From Maribacter sp. (GTDB lineage: Bacteria > Bacteroidota > Bacteroidia > Flavobacteriales > Flavobacteriaceae): a DNA stretch of 32,541 bases. Each line of letters begins with the position of its first letter. Position 1 is the stretch's first letter. Below the pieces are notes generated by a model. It was not told where the DNA came from. It searched no databases and saw only the letters and a list, made by a program, of their open reading frames with translations. The stretch lies in assembly GCF_016744255.1 (NCBI RefSeq), contig NZ_JADGES010000034.1:1-32541 (forward strand), given 5' to 3'. This document shows, piece by piece, positions 8,245 to 16,943 of this stretch. The position numbers and the translations under genes are program-made.

Positions 8245-9687
8245 TTAAAAATTACAAGATTCTATTTCTGTAACTCTCAGTGTATTTACCATTCCTTTAT
8301 CTTTTATAGGCATAGCTGCAAGACTAACTAACATATCGCCTTCCTCTAAAAAGCCTTTTTTACATGCAATTTTATTTACGTCTTCTGTAGTTTGATCCGT
8401 AGAAACAAAACGATCATAATAAAATGCTTTAACACCCCAAAGTAAGTTTAGTTGTGTTAATATTCTTCTATTAGATGTAAATACTAATATATGTGCACTT
8501 GGTCTCCATGCTGAAATTTGAAAAGCAGTGTAACCACTATTCGTGAGTGTAGAAATTGCCTTTGCTTTAATTTCATTTGCCATTAAAGAAGCATGATAGC
8601 ATACCGATTTAGTAATATATCGTTTTGTTCGAATATGTGGTGGCTCTTGTGGAACTTTAATAAGATTAGACCCTTCTACACTTTTTAAAATACTAGCCAT
8701 TTTATCAATAACTTGTACTGGATAATTCCCAACTGAAGTTTCTCCAGAAAGCATTACTGCATCTGCGCCATCCATAACAGAATTAGCAACGTCATTAACT
8801 TCTGCTCTTGTAGGTGTAAGGCTAGTAATCATAGTTTCCATCATTTGGGTTGCTATAATTACTGGTATTCTAGCTTTTTTAGCACGTAAAACTAACTGCT
8901 TTTGAATAAGTGGAACTTCGTGAGCAGGAACTTCTACTCCTAAATCTCCTCTAGCAACCATTAGACCATCGCAATAAGAAACTATTTTGTCAATATTCTC
9001 AACGGCCTCTGGTTTTTCAATTTTTGCAATAATTGGAATTTTGTGTTCCGAATGCTCTTGAATTATTTTCTGTAGATCTATTAAATCTTGACTAAAACGA
9101 ACAAATGATAATGCGATCCAATCCACTTCTAAAGAGATAGCAAAAATAGCATCATTAATATCTTTCTCTGTTAACGCAGGCAAAGAAATCTTAGTATTAG
9201 GGAGGTTTACTCCTTTCTTAGATTTTAAAGGCCCTCCATGGATTACTTTAGCCTTAACTTCATCCTTTTTATTTGTAGAAACAACTTCGAACATTAGTTT
9301 TCCGTCATCTAATAAAATATTCTCCCCTGCTTGTACATCTTCTGGAAACTTAGCGTAATTCATATACACTCTTTCCGCATTTCCTTCAAAAGGTTTTCCT
9401 GTTACAAAAGTTATTTCGTCTCCAGGAACAACAACAACTTCACCAGCCATTACACCAACACGTAATTTTGGTCCTTGTAAATCTCCTAGTATAGATATAT
9501 TGGCACCTAATTCGTCATTAAGTTCTCTTATTATTTTAACTTTTTCTGTTACATCTTCATAATCTGCATGAGAAAAATTTATTCTAAAAACATCAACCCC
9601 AGCATTAATCATGTCTCTTAAGACTTTCTTTTTGCTCGTTGCTGGACCTAAGGTGGCTACTATTTTTGTCTTCTTTTGTCTTGGCAT
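8245..9687 (-). CDS. pyk: pyruvate kinase
   Basis: Pyruvate kinase makes pyruvate and ATP from phosphoenolpyruvate and ADP, the last step of glycolysis. The 480-aa product has normal bacterial length. Active-site residues seen are R35, N37, S39 and H40 in 'FRINFSHAD', the signature 'IIAKIEKPEA' with catalytic K222 and metal ligand E224, 'MVARGDLGVE' with D248, and T280 in 'IIATQM'. The B domain spans about 74-170, and a C-terminal regulatory domain follows from about 350. Its start codon lies 2 nt downstream of the stop of the IPExxxVDY gene, so the two form one transcription unit. Confidence 0.97.
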   Translation of the reverse strand: MPRQKKTKIVATLGPATSKKKVLRDMINAGVDVFRINFSHADYEDVTEKVKIIRELNDELGANISILGDLQGPKLRVGVMAGEVVVVPGDEITFVTGKPFEGNAERVYMNYAKFPEDVQAGENILLDDGKLMFEVVSTNKKDEVKAKVIHGGPLKSKKGVNLPNTKISLPALTEKDINDAIFAISLEVDWIALSFVRFSQDLIDLQKIIQEHSEHKIPIIAKIEKPEAVENIDKIVSYCDGLMVARGDLGVEVPAHEVPLIQKQLVLRAKKARIPVIIATQMMETMITSLTPTRAEVNDVANSVMDGADAVMLSGETSVGNYPVQVIDKMASILKSVEGSNLIKVPQEPPHIRTKRYITKSVCYHASLMANEIKAKAISTLTNSGYTAFQISAWRPSAHILVFTSNRRILTQLNLLWGVKAFYYDRFVSTDQTTEDVNKIACKKGFLEEGDMLVSLAAMPIKDKGMVNTLRVTEIESCNF

Positions 9688-9689
9688 TA

Positions 9690-10154
9690 TTAAAATATTA
9701 AGTTGTTCTTAGATTTTAAATTTTCAGCATCTAATTCATAGGCTGTTATTATTTTGGGTATGGTTACTAGCGCTTTTAAAATATCTTCTACCATATGTGC
9801 TTCATCCTCTTCAATTTTAAGAAAATAATCTATTTCCTTGTGCTCGGGAATTAAATGATGCGTTGTAAACGTAGGTTCATCTTTAAAAAGGCTTGTCGTT
9901 ACAGTACTTTCCTCTTTATTACTAAAGTTAGAAATAAGAGTCCAATACCTATCCTTAATATCATCTTCCCATTCAAAAAATGGAAAGGATACTGAATTGG
10001 ATACATCTAAATCTTTACGAGATCTTTTAAAATTAGCTTTGAGGCAATTATTTACCCCATATACCAAAGCATAATCCGGCAAACTGCTATGTAAAGCAAT
10101 TAAAATAAAAGCTTCTTCAAAAAAATCTCCAGTAATCTTGTGTACTGCTACCAT
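9690..10154 (-). CDS. IPExxxVDY family protein
   Basis: A Bacteroidota family named for its C-terminal motif, seen here as 'IPEHKEIDYFLKI' (isoleucine replaces valine in VDY). The protein is cytoplasmic, has about 154 residues and lacks a signal peptide. Its function is unknown. The ATG at 10152-10154 ('MVAVHKITGDFFEE') is preferred over an upstream in-frame TTG, because the TTG would overlap the predicted -7 box at 10170-10177. It directly precedes pyk with a 2-nt gap. That coupling suggests coexpression with glycolysis but does not show what it does. Confidence 0.88.
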   Translation of the reverse strand: MVAVHKITGDFFEEAFILIALHSSLPDYALVYGVNNCLKANFKRSRKDLDVSNSVSFPFFEWEDDIKDRYWTLISNFSNKEESTVTTSLFKDEPTFTTHHLIPEHKEIDYFLKIEEDEAHMVEDILKALVTIPKIITAYELDAENLKSKNNLIF

Positions 10155-10169
10155 AGGCCACAAAAAAGA

Positions 10170-10200
10170 CAAATATAGGGTTAATTAGTAATCTGCCTAA
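10170..10200 (-). promoter_or_regulatory. promoter of the IPExxxVDY-pyk unit
   Basis: On the minus strand TATATTTG (10170-10177) matches the -7 consensus, with TTAG (10197-10200) exactly 19 nt upstream, one base from TTTG. It lies 15 nt ahead of the chosen start codon. Confidence 0.6.
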
Positions 10201-10233
10201 TTAAGAAATTATAATAAAATGCCCGAAACTATT

Positions 10234-10249
10234 ACTATAACGTTATAGT
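10234..10249. repeat. 16-bp perfect palindrome
   Basis: ACTATAACGTTATAGT is a complete palindrome in the gap between the rnc stop and the promoter of the IPExxxVDY-pyk unit, about 35 nt upstream of that promoter's -33 box. It has no T run and is a poor terminator. It could be an operator, or chance in AT-rich DNA. Confidence 0.4.
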
Positions 10250-10269
10250 GTTGAAAAAATAACCTAAGA

Positions 10270-11001
10270 TTAGTCCATTTTATCTTGCAAAGCAAAATAA
10301 GCTCTTTTAGATGCTCTTTCTTCAGCCTTTTTCTTTGATGTTGCTCGCGCTTTTGCAACTACAGTATCTGCAATGGATAATTTTACTGCAAAATGTTTTA
10401 AAGTATCATTACCCGTATCTTCATAAACATTATAATGAAATGTCTTTTTTTGTTTTTGGCACCATTCAATTATAAGGCTTTTATAGCTAATTACTTTTCC
10501 TTCTAACTGTTCTATATCTACATATGGTTTTACAACCTTATTATATATAAATATTTCGCAGTATTTATAACCTCTATCTAAATATATGGCCCCTACTAAT
10601 GCCTCAAAAACATTACCGTGAATATTGTCTCCAAAATGAGATTTTGGTATTCTACTTTCAACAAACTTTATAAGTTCTAAATCTTTTCCTAACTCGTTAA
10701 GGTGCTCCCTACTTACTATTTTTGATCGCATCTTAGTTAAGTAACCTTCGTCTCCTTCTGGCACTTCAATATACAAATACTTAGATATAATAGTTCCTAG
10801 CATAGAATCTCCAAGAAATTCTAATCGTTCATAATTCATAGGAATACCTTCGCTATCTTTTACATTTGCGGACCTATGTAAAAAGGCTTTTTTATATATG
10901 TGTATTTTTTTAGGTTTAAAACCTAGTATTCTCTTCATTCCAACAAAAAAATCCCCATCCTTTTTAGAATGGGAATTGAATATTTTTGAAGAAAATTTCA
11001 T
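10270..11001 (-). CDS. rnc: ribonuclease III
   Basis: RNase III cuts double-stranded RNA and matures rRNA. The product is about 243 aa from the ATG at 10999-11001; an in-frame TTG two codons upstream is less likely. The signature 'NYERLEFLGDSML' carries the catalytic acidic residues, and 'NVFEALVGAIYLDRG' holds the second metal-binding Glu and Asp. A double-stranded RNA binding domain fills about the last 70 residues, ending in lysine- and alanine-rich 'ATSKKKAEERASKRAYFAL'. The ATG lies 6 nt after the fabF stop, so rnc is the distal gene of an acpP-fabF-rnc unit, an order common in flavobacteria. Confidence 0.95.
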   Translation of the reverse strand: MKFSSKIFNSHSKKDGDFFVGMKRILGFKPKKIHIYKKAFLHRSANVKDSEGIPMNYERLEFLGDSMLGTIISKYLYIEVPEGDEGYLTKMRSKIVSREHLNELGKDLELIKFVESRIPKSHFGDNIHGNVFEALVGAIYLDRGYKYCEIFIYNKVVKPYVDIEQLEGKVISYKSLIIEWCQKQKKTFHYNVYEDTGNDTLKHFAVKLSIADTVVAKARATSKKKAEERASKRAYFALQDKMD

Positions 11002-11007
11002 TTGCAA

Positions 11008-12258
11008 TTAATTCATTTTTTTAAACACAACACAAGCATTATGTCCTCCAAAGCCAAACGTATTACTTATGGCCACATTAACCTCTCGTTTTTGTGCTTT
11101 ATTCAGTGTTAAATTTAATTTTGGGTCAATTCTTTCATCAACCGTAGTATGGTTAATTGTCGGCGGGACAATACCATGTTTCATAGCCAAAATAGACGCA
11201 ATAGCTTCTATAGCTCCTGCAGCTCCAAGTAAATGGCCTGTCATAGACTTCGTAGAATTAATATTTATTTTTTCAGCATGGTCTCCAAATACTTTAGAGA
11301 TAGCTTTAAGTTCTGCTACATCTCCTAAAGGTGTTGATGTTCCATGTGTATTAATCGCATCTACATCTTCTGGTTTTAAGCCGGCGTCTTCTAAACAGTT
11401 TTGCATAACACGAACAACTCCTATTCCATCTGGGTGTGGAGCAGTCATATGGTATGCATCATTAGATAAACCTCCACCTACGATTTCTGCGTATATTTTA
11501 GCTCCTCTTGCTTTTGCGTGTTCATATTCTTCTAAGATTAGTGCTCCTGCACCTTCTCCAAGAACAAAACCATCACGAGTAACATCAAAAGGTCTGGAAG
11601 CCGTTTCTGGACTTTCATTTCTTCTAGACAAAGCGTGCATAGCTCCAAATCCTCCCATTCCGGCAATAGTTACGGCTGCTTCACTTCCTCCTGTAACAAT
11701 AACATCGCTGTATCCCAATCGAATATTATTCATGGCATCTATCATTGCATTTGCAGAAGAAGCACAAGCGGATACCGTTGTGTAATTTGCTCCCATAAAA
11801 CCATGTTTTATGGAAATGTTTCCTGGTGCGATATCTGCAATCATCTTTGGGATAAAGAAAGGATTAAATCTTGGCGTACCATCACCTGCAGCGAAATTCA
11901 TCACTTCATTCTGAAAAGTCTCTAGACCACCAATACCAGCACCCCAGATTACACCTACTCTAAATTTATCTACTTTATCTAAATCTAACCCAGAATCTAA
12001 AATTGCTTCATCTGAAGCAATTAAAGCATACTGTGCAAATTTATCCAACTTACGCGCTTCTTTCCTATCGAAATGATCTAAGGGATTATAATTCTTTAAT
12101 TCGCACGCGAATTTTGTTTTAAACTTTTCTGTATCATAATAAGTAACTGGGGCAGCCCCACTCTTACCTGCGATTAAAGCATTCCAGTACTCCTCTATAT
12201 TATTACCAATTGGTGTCAAAGCACCCAATCCAGTAACTACAACTCTTTTTAATTGCAT
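11008..12258 (-). CDS. fabF: beta-ketoacyl-ACP synthase II
   Basis: FabF condenses malonyl-ACP with acyl-ACP in type II fatty acid elongation. The 416-aa product has a complete catalytic triad: C165 in 'VSACASSAN', H305 in 'NTHGTSTPLGD' and H342 in 'MTGHLLGAAGA', plus K337 in 'INSTKSM'. The N-terminus 'RVVVTGLGALTPIGN' is typical of the thiolase-fold family. It lies 109 nt after acpP, whose product carries its substrates. A terminator-like hairpin between the two genes probably lets acpP mRNA exceed fabF mRNA. Confidence 0.97.
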   Translation of the reverse strand: MQLKRVVVTGLGALTPIGNNIEEYWNALIAGKSGAAPVTYYDTEKFKTKFACELKNYNPLDHFDRKEARKLDKFAQYALIASDEAILDSGLDLDKVDKFRVGVIWGAGIGGLETFQNEVMNFAAGDGTPRFNPFFIPKMIADIAPGNISIKHGFMGANYTTVSACASSANAMIDAMNNIRLGYSDVIVTGGSEAAVTIAGMGGFGAMHALSRRNESPETASRPFDVTRDGFVLGEGAGALILEEYEHAKARGAKIYAEIVGGGLSNDAYHMTAPHPDGIGVVRVMQNCLEDAGLKPEDVDAINTHGTSTPLGDVAELKAISKVFGDHAEKININSTKSMTGHLLGAAGAIEAIASILAMKHGIVPPTINHTTVDERIDPKLNLTLNKAQKREVNVAISNTFGFGGHNACVVFKKMN

Positions 12259-12297
12259 TGAACCTGGTATTAGTTATTCCTTAGTAAAGGGGAAATT

Positions 12298-12336
12298 AAA
12301 AAAAAATATCCATGCAGCATATAAACCACATGGATA
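12298..12336 (-). terminator. hairpin between acpP and fabF (partial terminator)
   Basis: An 8-bp stem (TATCCATG at 12307-12314 with CATGGATA at 12329-12336) with a 14-nt loop is followed on the minus strand by about nine Ts. It sits 31 nt after the acpP stop. It looks like a leaky terminator that would set the acpP to fabF ratio. Confidence 0.65.
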
Positions 12337-12367
12337 ATTTAAAAACTTGTTCAAGAAATCATAATGA

Positions 12368-12601
12368 TTACTTAGCTTCTTCTATATAGCTTATGGCTTG
12401 GCCAACTGTTGCGATATTTTCAGCTTGATCATCAGGAATTTGAATATCGAACTCTTTTTCGAATTCCATAATCAACTCAACAGTATCCAGTGAATCTGCC
12501 CCTAAGTCGTTAGTAAAGCTAGCTTCCGTTACCACTTCGTTTTCATCAACTCCTAATTTATCAACGATGATAGCTTTTACTCTTGATGCAATGTCTGACA
12601 T
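12368..12601 (-). CDS. acpP: acyl carrier protein
   Basis: A 77-residue acidic protein that carries growing acyl chains on a phosphopantetheine arm during fatty acid synthesis. The attachment serine is S37 in the invariant '[10 protein letters not shown]' motif. Helices II and III are clearly acidic. Length and sequence are those of a canonical housekeeping ACP. It is the first gene of the acpP-fabF-rnc unit and is divergent from purN. A -7 box on the minus strand (12635-12642) gives a leader of about 30 nt. Confidence 0.98.
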   Translation of the reverse strand: MSDIASRVKAIIVDKLGVDENEVVTEASFTNDLGADSLDTVELIMEFEKEFDIQIPDDQAENIATVGQAISYIEEAK

Positions 12602-12634
12602 AATAATATTGGTTTTAAAAATTTAAATTGTTGG

Positions 12635-12642
12635 CAAAAATA
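12635..12642 (-). promoter_or_regulatory. -7 box of acpP
   Basis: On the minus strand the sequence reads TATTTTTG, a full match to TAnnTTTG, 34 nt ahead of the acpP start codon. No convincing -33 box is visible at 17-21 nt spacing. Confidence 0.5.
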
Positions 12643-12762
12643 AAAAACTTATGGCTCAATAACACTATTTGCCGTTAAAATGTCATCTAATTTAAACAAA
12701 TTAAAAACAAGTGTGCTATTTTAGCTCTATAAATATTTTAATATACTACATTAACTCTTATT

Positions 12763-13332
12763 ATGAAAAGTATTGTTCTATTTGCTTCTGGTTCTGGTTC
12801 TAATGTTGAAAACATAGTGCACTATTTTCAGAATAAGACGAATGTAACTATTACCTGTGTACTTACTAACAAAAGGGATGCCAAAGTTATAGATCGTTGT
12901 AATAGATTAAATATCAGCGCACTATACTTTAACAAAAATGCATTTACCAAGACAGATGCTGTATTAAAAGTATTAGAATCGTTTGACCCAGATTTAATTG
13001 TTCTTGCTGGTTTCTTGTGGAAAATTCCTGAAAATATTATAAAAACTTTTCCTAGAAAAATTATAAATATTCACCCTGCTCTACTACCAAAATATGGTGG
13101 AAAAGGAATGTATGGAGATAATGTACATACTGCAGTTAAGGAAAATAAAGAAACAGAAACAGGCATTACCATACATTATGTGAATGAAAATTATGATGAA
13201 GGTGCTATAATACAGCAAGAAAAAGTGGAGGTTTACAGCAAGGATACCTCTGAAGAAATAGCAAAAAAAGTACATAATTTAGAATATGAGTACTTTCCGA
13301 AGGTCATAGAAAAACTACTTTTAACACAATAA
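12763..13332 (+). CDS. purN: phosphoribosylglycinamide formyltransferase
   Basis: PurN transfers a formyl group from 10-formyltetrahydrofolate to GAR, the third step of purine synthesis. The 189-aa product has the phosphate-binding 'GSGSNV' at 10-15, 'INIHPALLPKYGG' with catalytic N102 and H104, and D145 in 'NENYDEGAII'. These match N106, H108 and D144 of the E. coli enzyme. A near-consensus -7 box (TATTTTAG, 12717-12724) precedes it. Its TAA stop overlaps the ATG of the next gene (TAATG), so the two are translationally coupled. Confidence 0.96.
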   Translation: MKSIVLFASGSGSNVENIVHYFQNKTNVTITCVLTNKRDAKVIDRCNRLNISALYFNKNAFTKTDAVLKVLESFDPDLIVLAGFLWKIPENIIKTFPRKIINIHPALLPKYGGKGMYGDNVHTAVKENKETETGITIHYVNENYDEGAIIQQEKVEVYSKDTSEEIAKKVHNLEYEYFPKVIEKLLLTQ

Positions 13333-13967
13333 TGGCAGGGAAAAAGAAATTTTATGTAGTATGGCAAGGGGTAAAACCTGGTATTTATACTAGTTGGAAG
13401 GAATGCAAAATAGCTATTAATGGTTATAAAGGAGCGCAATATAAATCTTTCGAATCTTTAACATTGGCCAAAACTGCATTCAACGGTAGTTATAATGACT
13501 ACAAAGGTCAGAAACCAAATAAAACAAAACTATCTAAAGAGGAATTAGCTACATACGGCTCTCCTAATTATAATTCTATTTCTGTAGATGCAGCTTCTAG
13601 CGGAAACCCTGGCATAATGGAATACCAAGGAGTAGACACAAAAACTGGAAAAAAATTATTTTATCAAGGCCCCTTTAAACAAGGAACAAATAATATTGGC
13701 GAATTTCTAGCATTAGTACATGGATTAGCGTTTTTAAAAAAACATAATAGCGATAGAATTCTTTATACTGATTCTAGAACTGCCATGAGTTGGGTTCGAA
13801 AAAAAAAATGCAACACCAAACTAAAACCAAGTAAAAAAAACGAAGACATCTTCATTTTGATTAAACGAGCCACAGATTGGTTGCAAACTAACTCTTACCA
13901 TACCGTCATTGTAAAATGGGAAACCAAAGCTTGGGGAGAAATTCCTGCTGATTTTGGTCGCAAATAG
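13332..13967 (+). CDS. ribonuclease H with N-terminal viroplasmin domain
   Basis: A 211-aa RNase HI that degrades the RNA strand of RNA/DNA hybrids. Residues about 5-50 form the caulimovirus viroplasmin (HBD-like) domain, with 'FYVVWQGVKPGIYTSW' and 'GYKGAQYKSF', which binds hybrids. The catalytic domain has D86 ('SVDAASSGNPG'), E124 ('NNIGEFLAL'), D147 ('LYTDSRTA') and D207 ('IPADFGR'), the full DEDD set. It starts within the purN stop codon. The link with purine synthesis is one of shared transcript rather than clear function. Confidence 0.93.
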   Translation: MAGKKKFYVVWQGVKPGIYTSWKECKIAINGYKGAQYKSFESLTLAKTAFNGSYNDYKGQKPNKTKLSKEELATYGSPNYNSISVDAASSGNPGIMEYQGVDTKTGKKLFYQGPFKQGTNNIGEFLALVHGLAFLKKHNSDRILYTDSRTAMSWVRKKKCNTKLKPSKKNEDIFILIKRATDWLQTNSYHTVIVKWETKAWGEIPADFGRK

Positions 13968-14044
13968 CAATCCCCAATTATTTTTTAACAAATTAATAAT
14001 TCTATTTGCCATAATTGGTTGCTGCTTTTCGTTTTTCAAAGCCG

Positions 14045-14052
14045 TATATTTG
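14045..14052 (+). promoter_or_regulatory. -7 box of the PfkB kinase gene
   Basis: TATATTTG fully matches TAnnTTTG and lies 19 nt ahead of the ATG at 14072. This supports that ATG over an earlier in-frame TTG at 14015, which lies upstream of the box. The -33 box is not clear. Confidence 0.5.
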
Positions 14053-14071
14053 CAGCTTAATTATTTTTATA

Positions 14072-14995
14072 ATGGGTAAATTATTAATAGTAGGCACCGT
14101 TGCCTTTGATGCCATTGAAACTCCTTTTGGAAAAACAGATAAAATATTAGGTGGAGCAGCAACTTTCATTGGTTTAGCAGCATCTCAATTTGATCTAGAG
14201 TCCGCTATAATTTCTGTTGTAGGAGAAGACTTTCCTGAAGAATACTTAAATCTTCTTAAATCTAAAAATATAGACCTTTCTTCTTTAGAAATAGTTAAAG
14301 GGGGTAAAACCTTTTTCTGGGAAGGAAAATACCATAACGACCTAAACTCTAGAGATACAATTACTACGGAGTTAAATGTATTAGCAGATTTTAACCCTTT
14401 AGTTCCTGAAAATTTTAAAGATGCCAATGTTGTTATGTTAGGAAATTTACACCCTAGCGTACAAATGAGTGTCATTAAACAAATGGACAAAAAGCCAGAC
14501 CTTATCATTCTAGACACTATGAATTTCTGGATGGATAGTGCGCTGGAAGAATTAAAGCAAGTAATTAAAGAAATAGACATTTTAACTATTAATGATGAGG
14601 AAGCCAGGCAATTAACTGGTGAATATTCTTTGGTAAAAGCCGCAAGTAGTATTCTTAAAATGGGTCCTAAACATTTGGTAATTAAGAAAGGAGAGCACGG
14701 TGCTTTATTATTCCATGAAGATAAAATTTTCTTTGCGCCTGCCTTACCTCTTGAAGACGTTTTTGATCCCACTGGAGCCGGAGACACTTTTGCTGGTGGA
14801 TTTGCAGGATATTTAGCTGCGACTAAAAACTCGAGCTTTAATAACTTAAAGAATGCTGTAATACAAGGCTCTAACCTTGCTTCTTTCTCCGTAGAGAAAT
14901 TTGGAACCGAAAGGATGGAAAACTTACAAAGAGAGGAAGTAAATAAAAGACTTCATCAATTTAAGACATTAACACAATTTGACATCGAATTATAA
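14072..14995 (+). CDS. PfkB family sugar or nucleoside kinase
   Basis: A ribokinase-fold kinase of 307 aa from the ATG at 14072. It has the PfkB signatures: 'LGGAATFIGLAASQF' near residue 26 and 'DPTGAGDTFAGGFAGYL' at about 232-248, with the catalytic base D238 after the anion-hole GAG. The substrate is not evident; ribokinase, adenosine kinase and fructokinase share these motifs. The next gene on the strand is purF, after a terminator. The neighbourhood of purN and purF makes a ribose or nucleoside substrate plausible, but that is inference. Confidence 0.9.
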   Translation: MGKLLIVGTVAFDAIETPFGKTDKILGGAATFIGLAASQFDLESAIISVVGEDFPEEYLNLLKSKNIDLSSLEIVKGGKTFFWEGKYHNDLNSRDTITTELNVLADFNPLVPENFKDANVVMLGNLHPSVQMSVIKQMDKKPDLIILDTMNFWMDSALEELKQVIKEIDILTINDEEARQLTGEYSLVKAASSILKMGPKHLVIKKGEHGALLFHEDKIFFAPALPLEDVFDPTGAGDTFAGGFAGYLAATKNSSFNNLKNAVIQGSNLASFSVEKFGTERMENLQREEVNKRLHQFKTLTQFDIEL

Positions 14996-15004
14996 TAATC
15001 TAAC

Positions 15005-15027
15005 GCCCCAAAATTTGGGGCTTTTTT
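15005..15027 (+). terminator. intrinsic terminator between the PfkB gene and purF
   Basis: A GCCCC / GGGGC stem extended by A-T pairs (15005-15021) is followed by six Ts. It lies about 10 nt after the kinase stop and 18 nt before the purF start, so purF needs read-through or a promoter inside this short gap. Confidence 0.75.
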
Positions 15028-15044
15028 AATACAACTACAAAGTA

Positions 15045-16943
15045 ATGAGTGATGCCATTAAACATGAATGCGGAATTTCTGTAATACGACTACTAAAACC
15101 CCTAGAATATTATAAGGAAAAATATGGCACTGCATTTTATGGTGTAAATAAAATGTATCTAATGATGGAAAAACAGCACAATCGTGGACAAGACGGTGCA
15201 GGTTTAGCCAGTATAAAGTTAGATATGGATGCAGGGGAAAGATATATGAGTAGGGTTCGTTCGGCAGAACAACAACCTATACAAGATATTTTTGCGCAAA
15301 TCAATAAAAGGATTAATACTGCTTTTGCAGAAAATCCAGAATATATTGACAATGTAGACCTACAAAAAAAGAACATCCCTTATCTAGGAGAATTATTATT
15401 AGGACATGTTCGTTATGGTACCTTTGGTAAGAATAGCATAGAAAGTGTTCACCCTTTTTTAAGACAAAATAACTGGATGCACCGCAACCTTATTGTTGCT
15501 GGTAATTTTAATATGACTAACGTTCACGAGCTTTTTGATAATCTTGTGCAGATAGGTCAACATCCAAAAGAAATGGCAGACACTGTTACTGTAATGGAAA
15601 AAATTGGTCATTTCTTAGATGATGCCGTTGCCAAACTCTATAAACAGATTAAAAAAGAAGGGTACACAAAAAGAGAAGCTTCCAAATTAATTGCAGAACG
15701 TTTAAAAGTATCTAAAATCCTTAAACGTGCTGCTAAGAATTTTGATGGTGGCTATGCAATGGCAGGGCTATTAGGGCACGGAGATGCTTTTGTACTAAGA
15801 GATCCGGGAGGAATTCGACCAGCATACTATTATCAAGATGATGAAGTTGTAGTTGTAGCATCCGAAAGACCTGTTATACAAACTGTTTTTAATGTTCCTT
15901 ACGAATCTGTACATGAAATAGACCCTGGACACGCTCTTATAATAAAGAAAAGCGGCAGTACTTCTATTAAAGAAATATTAGAACCTACAGAAAGAAAAGC
16001 GTGCTCATTTGAACGTATATATTTCTCTAGAGGAAGTGACAAAGAAATATACCAAGAAAGAAAAGAGCTTGGTAAATTACTTTTTCCCAAAATACTTGAT
16101 GCTATAGATCATGATATTAAGAAAACAGTTTTCTCTTATATTCCTAATACTGCAGAAACTTCTTTCTTTGGTATGGTTAAAGAGGCTCAAAACTATTTAA
16201 ATAAGAAAAAAGAAGAGCAAATTCTTTCTATAGGTTCTAAAATTACTAGTGAAGAACTACATGAAATATTAAAAATTCGCCCTAGGATAGAGAAAGTTGC
16301 AATTAAAGATGCCAAACTAAGAACCTTCATTACGCAAGACAGTAGTAGGGATGATTTAGTAGCGCATGTATACGACATCTCTTATGGTTCAGTAGACAAA
16401 GGAGATAATCTTGTTATTATAGATGATAGTATTGTTCGCGGAACCACGCTTAAAAAGAGTATCCTTAAAATTTTAGATCGCTTAGAACCTAAAAAAATAA
16501 TTGTTGTTTCCTCAGCGCCGCAAATTAGATACCCAGATTGTTATGGAATAGATATGGCTAAACTAGAGGATTTTATAGCTTTTAGAGCTGCTTTAGATTT
16601 ACATAAGGACAATAACTCCATGGATCTTGTGGAAGAAATATATAAGAAATGTAAAAATCAATTATCTACAGACGATAAGGATGTCATTAATTATGTAAAA
16701 GAATTCTACAAGCCTTTTACCGCGGAACAAATTTCAATTAAAATTGGAGAACTCCTTATTTCTAAGGATATCAAAGCTGAAGTTCAAATTATTTATCAGA
16801 ATATAGAGAATCTACACAAAGCTTGTCCAAAAAATCTAGGAGATTGGTATTTCACAGGAAATTACCCCACACCAGGAGGTAATAGAGTTGTAAACAAAGC
16901 ATTTATAAACTTTTACGAAGGGAAAAACGAAAGAGCTTATTAA
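15045..16943 (+). CDS. purF: amidophosphoribosyltransferase, long Bacteroidota form
   Basis: PurF makes 5-phosphoribosylamine from PRPP and glutamine, the first step of purine synthesis. The N-terminal nucleophile is C9, exposed after removal of a short propeptide ('MSDAIKHE'). 'LLLGHVRYGT' and 'DPGGIRPAYYY' follow in the glutaminase domain. The PRPP loop is 'VIIDDSIVRGTT' with D460 and D461. At 632 aa it is about 130 residues longer than the E. coli enzyme. Extra sequence lies in the glutaminase domain, between domains (roughly 350-440, charged) and at the C-terminus. A second, shorter paralogue elsewhere in the genome cannot be excluded. Confidence 0.9.
   Translation: MSDAIKHECGISVIRLLKPLEYYKEKYGTAFYGVNKMYLMMEKQHNRGQDGAGLASIKLDMDAGERYMSRVRSAEQQPIQDIFAQINKRINTAFAENPEYIDNVDLQKKNIPYLGELLLGHVRYGTFGKNSIESVHPFLRQNNWMHRNLIVAGNFNMTNVHELFDNLVQIGQHPKEMADTVTVMEKIGHFLDDAVAKLYKQIKKEGYTKREASKLIAERLKVSKILKRAAKNFDGGYAMAGLLGHGDAFVLRDPGGIRPAYYYQDDEVVVVASERPVIQTVFNVPYESVHEIDPGHALIIKKSGSTSIKEILEPTERKACSFERIYFSRGSDKEIYQERKELGKLLFPKILDAIDHDIKKTVFSYIPNTAETSFFGMVKEAQNYLNKKKEEQILSIGSKITSEELHEILKIRPRIEKVAIKDAKLRTFITQDSSRDDLVAHVYDISYGSVDKGDNLVIIDDSIVRGTTLKKSILKILDRLEPKKIIVVSSAPQIRYPDCYGIDMAKLEDFIAFRAALDLHKDNNSMDLVEEIYKKCKNQLSTDDKDVINYVKEFYKPFTAEQISIKIGELLISKDIKAEVQIIYQNIENLHKACPKNLGDWYFTGNYPTPGGNRVVNKAFINFYEGKNERAY

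Noticed and set aside
11069-11785. 238-codon open frame opposite fabF
   Set aside because: It is the antisense shadow of fabF, which has full catalytic motifs. The shadow has no recognisable domain.
14185-14787. 200-codon open frame opposite the PfkB gene
   Set aside because: Antisense shadow of a gene with clear kinase motifs.
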